The notes under the pieces were generated by a model that searched no databases, was not told the origin of the DNA, and saw nothing but the letters and a program-made list of their open reading frames with translations. A program made the position numbers and the translations under genes. Positions 7,642 through 15,983 of a DNA stretch of 26,492 nt are shown in pieces (position 1 is the first letter of the stretch; each line of letters opens with the position of its first letter). Origin of the DNA: an uncultured Collinsella sp. (GTDB lineage: Bacteria; Actinomycetota; Coriobacteriia; Coriobacteriales; Coriobacteriaceae); NCBI GenBank assembly GCA_900542305.1, contig UQMU01000030.1, positions 1 to 26,492 of the forward strand. Direction: 5' to 3'.

Positions 7642-7773
7642 GTTTAAACAATGGATTCATTGTAGAGGACCAGACGATTGTCGTACCGGCAGTTTTGAGC
7701 GAAACCGATTTGGGCATGACAGAAACCGTCAACGGTTAAATCCTGTCGCTTTACCGATATTCGGTTTAAACAA
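7642..7773. promoter_or_regulatory. Divergent PTS/GntR control region with several dyads
   Basis: The 229-bp gap between the two divergent genes holds GTTTAAACAA at 7642-7651 and again at 7764-7773, the dyad AACCGTCAACGGTT at 7724-7737, and the perfect dyad ACCGATATTCGGT at 7753-7765. On the minus strand TACAAT (7665-7660) is a plausible -10 for the PTS gene, with the GTTTAAAC site just downstream, where a repressor could block it. Binding by the adjacent GntR protein is inferred. Confidence 0.5.
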
Positions 7774-7827
7774 CTTTAAGAAATGCTATCGTGCCTAGCC
7801 GGAAATGAATAATGTAGAGGTGAAACA

Positions 7828-8547
7828 ATGCCAAAAGCGATATACGAAGGAATCTACCGAGAAATACGCTCGCGCATCATTAATGGGACCTATGCGTTTC
7901 AGGAGATGCTGCCAACCGAAGCCGAGCTGACCGCGGAGTTCGGATGCACTCGCAATACCGTCCGTCGCGCCTTGGGTATGCTGGCCGACGGGATGTTTGT
8001 GCAGCCCATACACGGCAAGGGCGTGCGCGTTATTTGGCTTAAGGGCGAAACCGACATGTTGGGCGCACTCGAAGAGGTTGAGTCGTTTGGCGAGTTTGCA
8101 AAGCGCAACAATGCCGTTGCATCGACGGACGTTAAGTCTTTCGAACATCTGGTTTGCACCGAGCAACTCTCTCGTCACCTGGGCTTTAAGGTGGGCGAGG
8201 AGTTGATTCGCGTAGTGCGTGTCCGAAGCCTCAACGGCGACGCGCGCCAAGTGGACCATGGCTATTTTTTGGCGTCGATCGCCAAGGGCCTGACTCCCGA
8301 GATCGCGGCAGATTCTATTTACGGCTATCTGGAGCACAAGCGCGGTGTCAAAGTGATGGCGAGCCGTCGTACGGTGAGTGTCGAGCTCGCCAACGATGAG
8401 GACTGCAGCTATCTTGACCTCGGCAAATACAACTGCGTTGCCGTCATGGAGAGTCAGTCGTACACCTCGGATGGCATCTTGTTTGAGGTGACGCACACTC
8501 GCACACACCCCGAGATCTTCCATTACCGCGTCAATTCCAAGCGATAG
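7828..8547 (+). CDS. GntR-family (HutC/UTRA) transcriptional regulator, TreR-like
   Basis: 239 residues. The N-terminal winged helix has the GntR signature (LPTEAELTAEFGCTRNTVRRAL, about residues 30-51, then GKGVRV), followed by a UTRA effector domain (about 85-235). The C-terminal run SIYGYLE...DLGKYNCVAVMES...FEVTHTRTHP closely recalls Bacillus TreR, the trehalose-6-phosphate-sensing repressor. It is transcribed away from the PTS-HAD gene, a common arrangement for a PTS and its repressor, and lies upstream of the ABC sugar operon. The likely ligand is a disaccharide phosphate or glucose phosphate. The ATG at 7828 has AGAGGTG upstream. A strong terminator follows at 8586. Confidence 0.85.
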   Translation: MPKAIYEGIYREIRSRIINGTYAFQEMLPTEAELTAEFGCTRNTVRRALGMLADGMFVQPIHGKGVRVIWLKGETDMLGALEEVESFGEFAKRNNAVASTDVKSFEHLVCTEQLSRHLGFKVGEELIRVVRVRSLNGDARQVDHGYFLASIAKGLTPEIAADSIYGYLEHKRGVKVMASRRTVSVELANDEDCSYLDLGKYNCVAVMESQSYTSDGILFEVTHTRTHPEIFHYRVNSKR

Positions 8548-8585
8548 CCGGCTAGCTCGCAGCCTGACGAGACTCATGGCCTCAA

Positions 8586-8640
8586 AGAGAAAACGCCCGG
8601 TCAAACCGACGGTACATCGGCTTGACCGGGCGTTTTCTCT
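8586..8640. terminator. Strong 19-bp stem terminator
   Basis: AGAGAAAACGCCCGGTCAA (8586-8604) is perfectly complementary to 8622-8640, with TTTTCTCT at the distal side and AAAA at the other. It ends the GntR transcript and separates it from the ABC operon. The stem's AAAA/TTTT sections would let it work in both directions. Confidence 0.88.
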
Positions 8641-8658
8641 GCATTCGATAACAAATAA

Positions 8659-8745
8659 TTGTTTATACAAAACTTGTCAAGTATCAAGTTGAAATTACCG
8701 TTCACCGAAGTTTTTCTACCGCTCTAGTAATACTTGTTCAAACAA
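8659..8745 (+). promoter_or_regulatory. Candidate operators and promoter of the ABC sugar operon
   Basis: TTGTTTATACAA (8659-8670) and TTGTTCAAACAA (8734-8745) are similar inverted-repeat sites 75 bp apart, about seven helical turns, which would suit looping by a repressor. Between them, TTCACC (8701-8706) and TAGTAA about 18 bp later could be promoter hexamers, with the second site directly downstream. The rest of the leader holds two small hairpins (8780-8793; 8812-8830). Confidence 0.5.
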
Positions 8746-8853
8746 CTAGCCAAATAGCGTATCGTTCAAATCAGCAAAAGGGGCAAAGTCCCCGAGCCAA
8801 TCTCCGAAGGCGGCGGCAAAGGGTGCCGCCACGGTGTGAAAGGGTGGATTGTA

Positions 8854-10170
8854 ATGAAGAACGAAATGAGCAGAAGGCAGTTCCTGGGCTTTGCTGGTTC
8901 CGCGGCTGCAGTTCTTGGTCTGGGCCTCGTGGGTTGCGGTGGTTCTGCCGGCTCCGGCTCCTCTGCTTCTGGTGACGCTGCCGAGGTCTACTTCCTCCAA
9001 TTCAAGCCCGAGGTCGACAAGGAGTGGAAGGAGATCGCCAAGGCCTATAAGAAGGAGAAGGGCGTCGAGGTCAAGATCGTGACCGCTGCCTCCAACACCT
9101 ACGAGGAGAAGCTCAAGTCCGAGATGTCCAAGAGCTCCGCTCCGACCCTGTTCCAGGTCAACGGCCCCACCGGTCTTAAGAACTGGAAGGATTACTGCGC
9201 CGACCTGTCCGATACCAAGCTCCGCGGTGAGCTCATTGATGACTCCCTGGCTCTGCAGTCCGACGGCAAGGATGTGTGCATCGACTGGGTTCAGGAGAGC
9301 TTCGGCATTATTTACAACAAGCAGCTGCTCGAGAAGGCTGGCTACAAGGCCGAGGACATCAACTCCTTCGACAAGCTGAAGGCTTGTGCCGATGACATCC
9401 AGGCCCGCAAGGACGAGCTTGGTGTCGAGGGTGCCTTCACTTCCGCCGGCATGGACGACTCCTCCAGCTGGCGCTACACCACCCACCTTGCCAACATGCC
9501 GCTCTACTACGAGTTTGAGAAGGAGCACAACCAGGAGGACGACGAGATCAAGGGTGAGTTCCTCGACAACTACAAGCAGATCTTCGACCTGTACATCACC
9601 GACTCCACCTGCGATCCTTCGCAGCTTGCTTCCAAGACCGGCGACGACGCCACCAACGAGTTCGCAACCGGCAAGGCCGTCTTCTACCAGAACGGCTCTT
9701 GGGCCTACTCTGACCTCGTCAAGGCCGGCATGACCGACGATCAGATTGGCATGATGCCGATCTACATCGGTGTTGACGGCGAGGAGAACCAGGGCCTGTG
9801 CTCCGGCGGCGAGAACTACTGGTGCGTCAGTTCCCAGGCTTCCGAGGATGCCCAGAAGGCCACCGAGGACTTCATGTATTGGTGCGTCACCGCTGACACC
9901 CCGACCAGCATCATCGCCGACAAGATGGGCCTGACCGCTCCGTTCAAGAGCGCCAAGGAGACCACCAACGTCTTCTCGCAGCAGGCCGTTGCCATGGCCA
10001 AGGACGGCAAGAAGACCGTCGCTTGGGACTTCGTCTACATTCCCTCCGAGGAGTGGAAGAAGAACCTCAAGCAGGCTCTGATTGCCTACGCTGCCGATAA
10101 CAGCAAGTGGGACGGCGTCAAGAACGCCTTCGTCGATGGCTGGAAGACCGAGAAGGCCGCTTCCGAGTAA
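8854..10170 (+). CDS. ABC sugar transporter, Tat-exported substrate-binding lipoprotein
   Basis: 438 residues. The ATG at 8854 is chosen over the in-frame GTG at 8836 because GAAAGGG lies before it and because the export signal then starts correctly. The signal has a twin-arginine motif (SRRQFLG, residues 6-12), a hydrophobic stretch and a lipobox ending at C28 (LVGC). A Gly/Ser linker precedes a family-1 solute-binding fold: FQVNGPTGLKNW, then SFGIIYNKQLLEKAGY in the usual hinge-like position. It should sit lipid-anchored outside the membrane and deliver a sugar to the permeases at 10258 and 11112. Codon choice is strongly biased (AAG, GAC, GTC), which suggests high expression. The substrate is not readable; malto-oligosaccharides are plausible from glgP and malQ nearby. 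Confidence 0.9.
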   Translation: MKNEMSRRQFLGFAGSAAAVLGLGLVGCGGSAGSGSSASGDAAEVYFLQFKPEVDKEWKEIAKAYKKEKGVEVKIVTAASNTYEEKLKSEMSKSSAPTLFQVNGPTGLKNWKDYCADLSDTKLRGELIDDSLALQSDGKDVCIDWVQESFGIIYNKQLLEKAGYKAEDINSFDKLKACADDIQARKDELGVEGAFTSAGMDDSSSWRYTTHLANMPLYYEFEKEHNQEDDEIKGEFLDNYKQIFDLYITDSTCDPSQLASKTGDDATNEFATGKAVFYQNGSWAYSDLVKAGMTDDQIGMMPIYIGVDGEENQGLCSGGENYWCVSSQASEDAQKATEDFMYWCVTADTPTSIIADKMGLTAPFKSAKETTNVFSQQAVAMAKDGKKTVAWDFVYIPSEEWKKNLKQALIAYAADNSKWDGVKNAFVDGWKTEKAASE

Positions 10171-10201
10171 GCAGTTGCTGCCCAAGCTATCTGATTAGCG
10201 A

Positions 10202-10237
10202 CAGGGGGCGGGCAGACGTTGGTTTGCCCGCCCCCTG
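10202..10237 (+). other. Intercistronic GC-rich hairpin between binding protein and permease
   Basis: CAGGGGGCGGGCA (10202-10214) pairs perfectly with TGCCCGCCCCCTG (10225-10237) around a 10-nt loop, with no T tract. Such hairpins after binding-protein genes protect the upstream mRNA or cause partial attenuation, keeping the binding protein more abundant than the permeases. The function here is inferred. Confidence 0.7.
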
Positions 10238-10257
10238 CATATTGAAAGGACCCTTTT

Positions 10258-11112
10258 ATGGGCAAAGCACTCAAGCGCTGGTGGCCGCTCTTTATGCTGC
10301 CCACGTGCCTGGCGTTTATGATCGGGTTCGTGATCCCTTTTATCCAGGGCTTCTATCTCTCGTTCTGCCAGTTTATTATCATTAGTAACGCGCACTTTGT
10401 CGGTATCGAGAACTACGTGCGCGCGCTGTCCGATCCGCAGTTCTCCACGTCGTTCTTCTTTACCGTGGCGTTTGCCTTCCTGTCGACGGTGCTCATCAAC
10501 GTGATCGCCCTGGCCATTGCGCAGGCGCTCACCCGCAAGGCGCTCAAAGGCACCAACATCTTCCGTACGATCTTCTTTATGCCTAACCTGATCGGCGGCA
10601 TCGTGCTGGGCTACATTTGGCAGATTCTGATCAACTGCCTGCTCTCCAACGTGGGCGCCCAGCTCATCGCTCTTAACTCTGCTGCTGGCTTCTGGGGCCT
10701 TATCATCCTGACCCTGTGGCAGCAGGTCGGCTACATGATGATCATCTACATCGCTGGTCTGCAGTCCATTCCGTCCGACTACATCGAGGCCGCCAAGGTC
10801 GACGGCGCTACGGCATGGCAGACGTTTTGGAAGGTTAAGATCCCTAACCTGATGCCGACCATCACCATCTGCCTGTTCCTGTCCATCACCAACGGCTTTA
10901 AGCTGTTCGACCAGAACCTCGCCCTCACCGGCGGCGCCCCCGCGCACTCCACCGAGATGCTCGCCCTGAACATCTACAACACGTTCTATTCGCGTGCCGG
11001 TATCGCATGGCAGGGCATTGGTCAGGCCAAGGCGGTTATCTTCTGCATCCTGGTCGTGGCCATCTCCATGATCCAGCTTAAGGCCACGAGGTCCAAGGAG
11101 GTGCAGCAGTAA
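10258..11112 (+). CDS. ABC sugar transporter permease, MalF/UgpA type
   Basis: 284 residues with about six hydrophobic membrane segments. The EAA loop EAAKVDGATAWQTFWKVKIP, which docks with the ATPase, is at about residues 176-195. GAAAGGA lies 7 bases before the ATG. It is the second gene of the importer operon. Its stop codon shares one base with the start of the next permease (TAATG), indicating translational coupling of the two membrane subunits. Confidence 0.93.
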   Translation: MGKALKRWWPLFMLPTCLAFMIGFVIPFIQGFYLSFCQFIIISNAHFVGIENYVRALSDPQFSTSFFFTVAFAFLSTVLINVIALAIAQALTRKALKGTNIFRTIFFMPNLIGGIVLGYIWQILINCLLSNVGAQLIALNSAAGFWGLIILTLWQQVGYMMIIYIAGLQSIPSDYIEAAKVDGATAWQTFWKVKIPNLMPTITICLFLSITNGFKLFDQNLALTGGAPAHSTEMLALNIYNTFYSRAGIAWQGIGQAKAVIFCILVVAISMIQLKATRSKEVQQ

Positions 11113-11951
11113 TGAAACGCGATAAGGTTATTAACCGCGCGCTCTCGATTTTCTTTACGATCCTGTCGCTCGCGTGGATCTACCCCGTGTTTATGATCGC
11201 GCTCAATTCCTTTAAGAAAGCGACCGCAATCAGCACCACCACGGCGTTCGATCTGCTCACGCCCGAGACGTTCAACGGCCTTGCAAACTACTTGCACGCT
11301 CTTAACGAGCAGGGCTTTGCCTCGGCATTTATGTGCTCGCTCATCATCACGGTCACGTCGGTCGTGCTGATCTTGGTGTGCTGTTCCATGTGCGCTTGGT
11401 ATGTGGTTCGTGTCAACAACAAGATCTCGAACTTCTTCTATTACCTGTTCGTCTTCTCGATGGTCGTGCCCTTCCAGATGCTCATGTTCACGCTGTCCAA
11501 TTTGGCGGACCGCATCGGCTTCAACACGCCGTTCAACATCTGCTTTATCTACCTCGGCTTTGGCGCGGGCCTGGCGGTCTTTATGTTCGCCGGTTTTGTA
11601 AAGAACATCCCGCTCGAGATCGAGGAGGCGGCCATGATTGATGGCTGCAACCCGGTCCAGGTGTTCTTTAAGATCGTCCTTCCCATCATGAAGCCCACCT
11701 ATCTTTCGGTCGGCATCCTCGAGACCATGTGGGTCTGGAACGACTATCTGCTGCCCTACCTTACGCTCGACTCCACCAAGTACAAGACCATTCCTATCTT
11801 GATCCAGTACTTCCGCGGCGGCTACGGCCACGTCGAGCTCGGCCCCATGATGGCCTGCATCATGATGGTCGTTATCCCTATCGTTATCATGTACATCCTC
11901 TGTCAGAAGTACATCATCGACGGCGTGGTGGCAGGTGCCGTCAAGGGCTGA
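11112..11951 (+). CDS. ABC sugar transporter permease, MalG/UgpE type
   Basis: 279 residues, about six membrane segments. The EAA loop is EEAAMIDGCNPVQVFFKIVLP, followed by the C-terminal permease segment ending in KYIIDGVVAGAVKG, a typical ending of MalG-type subunits. The start overlaps the previous stop by one base. It should pair with the 10258 permease as a heterodimeric channel. Confidence 0.93.
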   Translation: MKRDKVINRALSIFFTILSLAWIYPVFMIALNSFKKATAISTTTAFDLLTPETFNGLANYLHALNEQGFASAFMCSLIITVTSVVLILVCCSMCAWYVVRVNNKISNFFYYLFVFSMVVPFQMLMFTLSNLADRIGFNTPFNICFIYLGFGAGLAVFMFAGFVKNIPLEIEEAAMIDGCNPVQVFFKIVLPIMKPTYLSVGILETMWVWNDYLLPYLTLDSTKYKTIPILIQYFRGGYGHVELGPMMACIMMVVIPIVIMYILCQKYIIDGVVAGAVKG

Positions 11952-11975
11952 TGCCGTAACTGTTTTGCAAGTTTC

Positions 11976-12002
11976 TGCGGCGCCCCTCAGCGCGGCGCCG
12001 CA
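11976..12002 (+). other. Intercistronic hairpin before the ATPase gene
   Basis: TGCGGCGCC (11976-11984) pairs with GGCGCCGCA (11994-12002) around a 9-nt loop, with no T tract. With the hairpin at 10202 it means both non-overlapping gaps of the importer operon hold a strong stem-loop. A role in mRNA stability or subunit ratio is inferred. Confidence 0.65.
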
Positions 12003-12019
12003 TATCGAAAGGTAGAGAC

Positions 12020-13219
12020 ATGGCCGAGATCGTTCTCAAACATGTTCAGAAGGTGTATCCCAACAACGAGTCAAAAAAGAAGGGCTTCTTTGGCAAAAAG
12101 AAGAAGACCGAGGAGAAGAAGCACAACCTCAAGGTTACCGAGGACGGTGTGCTCGCTGTAGAGGACTTCAACCTCACCGTTCACGACCAGGAGTTCGTCG
12201 TCCTCGTTGGCCCCTCTGGCTGCGGTAAGTCCACGACGATGCGCATGGTCGCCGGCCTGGAGGACATTACCTCGGGCGATGTGCTCATCGACGGCAAGCG
12301 TGTCAACGACGTGGCGCCCAAGGACCGCGACATCGCCATGGTGTTCCAGAGCTACGCTCTGTACCCCAATATGACGGTGTACGAGAACATGGCATTTACG
12401 CTCGAGCTCAAGAAGGTTCCCAAGGACGAGATCGACCGCAAGGTTCGCTCTGCTGCCGAGATTCTGGGCATTACCGAGTACCTCGACCGTAAGCCCAAGG
12501 CGCTCTCCGGCGGCCAGCGCCAGCGTGTCGCTATCGGCCGCGCCATCGTGCGTGACCCCAAGGTCTTCCTGATGGACGAGCCGCTGTCCAACCTGGACGC
12601 CAAGCTTCGTAACCAGATGCGTGCCGAGCTCATTAAGCTGCGCCACGAGATCAAGGGCACGTTCATTTATGTTACTCACGACCAGACCGAGGCTATGACC
12701 CTCGGTGACCGTATCGTGGTCATGAAGGACGGCGTTGTCCAGCAGATCGCCACGCCGCAGGAGGTCTTCAACCATCCCGCGAACATCTTCGTCGCCGGCT
12801 TCATCGGCGTGCCGCAGATGAACTTCTTCGATGCCCAGCTGGTGCGCTCGGGCAACGGCTTTACCGTCAAGACCGAGGATATGAACGTGGCGCTCGCCCC
12901 CGAGACTTGCGCTCAGCTTGCCCTCAACTGGGACGGCGGCGACGTGAAGGAGATTACGGCCGGCGTGCGTCCCGAGCAGATTCTGCTTGCCGACAAGGGC
13001 GAGGAGGGCGCGCTCCAGGGTACCGTCGAGGTGACCGAGCTCATGGGCTCGACCGAGCATGTCCACGTGACCGCTCCCGACGGCCAGTTTGTCCTGATTA
13101 TCCCCGTCGTCGACCTCGAGGCCAAGGGCGCGCTCAAGGCTGGCGACACCATCTGGTTCAAGTTTGAGAAGAACGCGACCCACCTCTTCGATAAGGTCTC
13201 TGGCAAGAACCTTATCTAG
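12020..13219 (+). CDS. ABC sugar transporter ATPase, MalK/MsmK/UgpC type
   Basis: 399 residues. Walker A GPSGCGKST, Q-loop FQSYALYPNMTV, signature LSGGQRQRVAIGRA, Walker B VFLMDEPLSNLDAK, and the H-loop in YVTHDQTEAMTL are all intact. The C-terminal third is the OB/TOBE regulatory region (GVRPEQILL, TELMGSTEHVHV). An unusual lysine-rich insertion (about residues 17-43, with KKKGFFGKKKK) splits the first strand of the nucleotide-binding domain from the rest. GAAAGGTAGAG precedes the ATG. Having its own ATPase suggests the importer is self-contained, although MsmK-type ATPases often serve several importers. Confidence 0.93.
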   Translation: MAEIVLKHVQKVYPNNESKKKGFFGKKKKTEEKKHNLKVTEDGVLAVEDFNLTVHDQEFVVLVGPSGCGKSTTMRMVAGLEDITSGDVLIDGKRVNDVAPKDRDIAMVFQSYALYPNMTVYENMAFTLELKKVPKDEIDRKVRSAAEILGITEYLDRKPKALSGGQRQRVAIGRAIVRDPKVFLMDEPLSNLDAKLRNQMRAELIKLRHEIKGTFIYVTHDQTEAMTLGDRIVVMKDGVVQQIATPQEVFNHPANIFVAGFIGVPQMNFFDAQLVRSGNGFTVKTEDMNVALAPETCAQLALNWDGGDVKEITAGVRPEQILLADKGEEGALQGTVEVTELMGSTEHVHVTAPDGQFVLIIPVVDLEAKGALKAGDTIWFKFEKNATHLFDKVSGKNLI

Positions 13220-13287
13220 GCCCGGTGCAACCAGGCCCTTCCTTTGGGCGACTGCGGTATTGCCATCCTTTTGCCGCGGTCACATAT

Positions 13288-13331
13288 AAGGCTCCCCTCC
13301 CGTCCACTGGGCGAGAGGGGAGCCTTTCTTT
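13288..13331 (+). terminator. Terminator of the ABC operon
   Basis: AAGGCTCCCCTC (13288-13299) pairs with GAGGGGAGCCTT (13315-13326), followed by TCTTT. It lies 69 bp after the ATPase stop codon. Confidence 0.88.
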
Positions 13332-13360
13332 GTGTCGGGGCTGTCCATCGGCCAGTTTGT

Positions 13361-13577
13361 CTTGATTTGTAACAGGTAGGGCCGATTTCGGACGCTAGGT
13401 GTTACAGATCGAAACAGTTCCGCTGAGCTGACCATTTCATCTAAATCTGTAACACCAAAGGTGAATTTCAGCTGCTAGATGTTACAGATTGAGATAAACC
13501 CAAGGGGAGGGGCCGGTATGTCTCGATCTGTAACAGCTGGGACCGTTTTGGTTGAGTAGTTGTTACAGATTGAGATT
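13361..13577. repeat. Array of three inverted-repeat units (TGTTACAGAT arms, 25-nt spacers)
   Basis: Three units, each a left arm ending CTGTAACA or TTGTAACA, a spacer of exactly 25 nt, and a right arm starting TGTTACAGAT. Spacers are at 13375-13399, 13455-13479 and 13536-13560, so units repeat every 80-81 bp. Spacers differ but share weak features (a central TTT, and a CTAG or GTAG near the end). There is no open reading frame. Each unit would fold into a hairpin with a 25-nt loop. The remaining intergenic sequence from 13220 to 13676 contains only terminators. Confidence 0.8.
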
Positions 13578-13613
13578 GTTTGGTCGAGTCGGGTCACAGG
13601 GTAACGTACGGGC

Positions 13614-13646
13614 ACAAAAAACGGAGCCGTGTTGCCACGACTCCGT
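13614..13646 (-). terminator. Terminator of glgP
   Basis: Read on the minus strand, ACGGAG-T-CGTG pairs with CACG-G-CTCCGT around GCAA, and the stem is followed by a run of T (13621-13616). It sits 30 bp past the glgP stop codon. Confidence 0.88.
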
Positions 13647-13676
13647 TTCTCAAGAGGATGGGTAAGGGAAGCGAAA

Positions 13677-15944
13677 TTAGTTCAGGTGCCAAATCTCGTC
13701 GTTGTACTGGGAGATCGTGCGGTCAGACGAGAAGGTGCCGGCGTTGGCGATATTGATGAGCGTCTTGCGCATCCAGGCGTCCTGGTCCTCGTAGTCGGCC
13801 AACACGCGCTCCTTGGTCTGGATGTACTCCTCGATGTCGAGCAGGGCCATAAACCAGTCCTTGCCCTTAATGTCATCGTGCAGGCGCTGCAGGCGCTCGA
13901 CGTTGCCGGTCGCCATAAAGGCCGGGTTGGTGATGAAGTCCACCAGCAGTTTAATGCCGGGCTTGCGGTAGAGCACACCGGCGTCATAGGTGCCGTCGGC
14001 ATAGAGCTGCTCGACCTGTTTGGACGAGGCGCCAAAGGTATAGATATTCTCGTCGCCCACGAGCTCGGCAATCTCCACGTTGGCGCCGTCGAGCGTGCAC
14101 AGGGTTAGGGCGCCGTTGAGCATGAACTTCATGTTGGAGGTGCCGCTCGCCTCCTTGGAGGCCAGGCTGATCTGCTCGGAGATATCAGCGGCGGGGATCA
14201 CGCGCTCGGCGGCGGTGACGTTGTAGTTCTCGATCATGACGACCTGCAGGTAGGGAGCCACGTCGGGGTCGTTTGCAATCCACTGCGACAGCGTCAAGAT
14301 CAGATGGATGATGTCCTGCGCGATAGTGTAGGCAGGCGCCGCCTTGCCGCCAAAGATGATGGTGACGGGGTGCTTAGGTCTGTTGCCGTTCTTGATATCG
14401 AGGTACTTCCAGATGATGTAGAGCGCGAGCATCTGCTGACGCTTGTACTCGTGGATGCGCTTGACCTGGACGTCGATGATGGCATTGGAGGGAATGGTCA
14501 CGCCCTGCTCGAGCGCCATGAACTGGCGCATGATGGCCTTGGCTTCGACCTTGGTGGCGGCCAGGCGCTCAAGAACGTCCTTGTCGTCGGCGAACTTGGC
14601 GAGTTTGCTCAGATCGCCGGTGCTGCGCCAGTCGGTGCCGATCACATCGTCGAGCAGGCTAGCGAGCGCGGGGTTGGCCCCATGGATCCAGCGGCGGAAG
14701 GTGATGCCGTTGGTCTTGTTGGAGAACTTCTCGGGATAGATTTCGTAGAACGGATGAAGCTCGGTGTCCTCCAAGATCTTGGTGTGGAGGGCGGCTACGC
14801 CGTTGATGGAGAAGCCAAAGTGGATGTCCACGTGGGCCATGTGGACGGTGTCGTATTCGTCGATGATGGCGACGCGCGGGTCATCGTGCTCGGCCTTCGC
14901 GACCTCATCGAGCTTGACGATAATGTCGGCGATGGCAGGGGAGACCTTCTGCAGGCTGGCGAGCGGCCACTTCTCGAGCGCCTCGGCAAGAATCGTGTGG
15001 TTAGTGTAGGCGACCATGGAGCGTACGATGGTCACGGCCTCGTCAAACTCGATGCTATGCTCGGTGGTGAGCAAGCGAATGAGCTCGGGGATGACCATGG
15101 TGGGGTGCGTGTCGTTAATTTGGACCACGGCGTAGTCGGCCAGATCGTGCAGGTTGCTGCCGCGCTCGATGGCCTCGTCGATCAGGAGCTGGGCGGCGTT
15201 GCTCACCATGAAGTATTCCTGGTAGATGCGAAGCAGGCGGCCCTGCTCGTCGGAATCGTCGGGGTAGAGGAACAAGGTGAGGTTCTTGGCGATCTCGGTC
15301 TTGTCGAAGTCGATGGAACTGCCGGGGACCAGGCCGTCGTCGACGCTCGCCAGGTCGAACAGGCGCAGGCGGTTCTTGGTGGGCTGGCCGTAACCGGGCA
15401 CATCGATGTTGACGAGCTTGGAGGTAACGGCAAAATCGCCGAATTCGACGGTGTAGGAGCGGTCATCGTCGACTAGGATGTCCTGCTCACCGAGCCACTC
15501 GTCGGGGACGGCCTTCTGCTGGTTGTCGACAAAGCGCTGACGGAACAGGCCGTAGTGATAGTTGAGGCCCACGCCATCGCCGGTCAAGCCCAGCGTGGCG
15601 ATGGAATCCAGGAAGCACGCGGCCAGGCGGCCCAGGCCGCCGTTGCCGAGCGACGGCTCGACCTCGAACTCCTCGATCTTGTTGAGGTTGTGGCCTGCGG
15701 CGGTGAGCTGGTCCTTAACCTCGTCGTAGATGCCGAGGTCGATCATGTTGTTGATGAGCAGCTTGCCGATCAAAAATTCGGCGGAAATGTAATAGAGCTT
15801 TTTCTTGCCGTTGTTGAGCGGGCGGGCGGCGGAGCGCTCCTGCACGAGTTTGACCAGCAGCTTGTAAACGCGACGGTCGTCGAGCTGCTCGAGCGAGGTG
15901 CCAAAAGACTGCTCGGCGAGTTCCATGAGGTTAATTTGGGGCAT
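13677..15944 (-). CDS. glgP: Glycogen/maltodextrin phosphorylase
   Basis: 755 residues from the ATG at 15944, which has AGGAGA just upstream; an earlier in-frame ATG at 15971 lacks a ribosome site. GT35 features: YYISAEFLIGK and EVEPSLGNGGLGRLAACFLDS in the N-terminal half, and the pyridoxal-phosphate segment SGTSNMKFMLNGA with the cofactor lysine at about K606, followed by TLDGANVEI. It phosphorolyses alpha-1,4-glucan ends to glucose-1-phosphate in the cytoplasm. It is slightly shorter than animal phosphorylases, as usual for bacterial forms. It lies directly downstream of malQ on the same strand but is separated by a terminator, so it probably depends on its own promoter or on read-through. 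Confidence 0.95.
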   Translation of the reverse strand: MPQINLMELAEQSFGTSLEQLDDRRVYKLLVKLVQERSAARPLNNGKKKLYYISAEFLIGKLLINNMIDLGIYDEVKDQLTAAGHNLNKIEEFEVEPSLGNGGLGRLAACFLDSIATLGLTGDGVGLNYHYGLFRQRFVDNQQKAVPDEWLGEQDILVDDDRSYTVEFGDFAVTSKLVNIDVPGYGQPTKNRLRLFDLASVDDGLVPGSSIDFDKTEIAKNLTLFLYPDDSDEQGRLLRIYQEYFMVSNAAQLLIDEAIERGSNLHDLADYAVVQINDTHPTMVIPELIRLLTTEHSIEFDEAVTIVRSMVAYTNHTILAEALEKWPLASLQKVSPAIADIIVKLDEVAKAEHDDPRVAIIDEYDTVHMAHVDIHFGFSINGVAALHTKILEDTELHPFYEIYPEKFSNKTNGITFRRWIHGANPALASLLDDVIGTDWRSTGDLSKLAKFADDKDVLERLAATKVEAKAIMRQFMALEQGVTIPSNAIIDVQVKRIHEYKRQQMLALYIIWKYLDIKNGNRPKHPVTIIFGGKAAPAYTIAQDIIHLILTLSQWIANDPDVAPYLQVVMIENYNVTAAERVIPAADISEQISLASKEASGTSNMKFMLNGALTLCTLDGANVEIAELVGDENIYTFGASSKQVEQLYADGTYDAGVLYRKPGIKLLVDFITNPAFMATGNVERLQRLHDDIKGKDWFMALLDIEEYIQTKERVLADYEDQDAWMRKTLINIANAGTFSSDRTISQYNDEIWHLN

Positions 15945-15983
15945 GTTTTCTCCTGTGATGGGTTGTTTCATGTCTGCAATTCA

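Noticed and set aside
8746..10185. Long antisense reading frame (479 codons) over the binding-protein gene
   Set aside because: Low-complexity L/V/G composition caused by the strong codon bias of the real gene on the other strand; no motifs and no ribosome site.
12071..13183. Antisense frame over the ATPase gene
   Set aside because: A mirror of a clear ABC ATPase, with composition typical of antisense frames in GC-rich DNA.
13361..13577. Possible CRISPR array
   Set aside because: The repeated parts are inverted pairs, not direct repeats; there are only three units and no cas genes are in the window.
14304..15476. Antisense frame over glgP
   Set aside because: A V/G/D-rich shadow of glgP without any recognisable domain.
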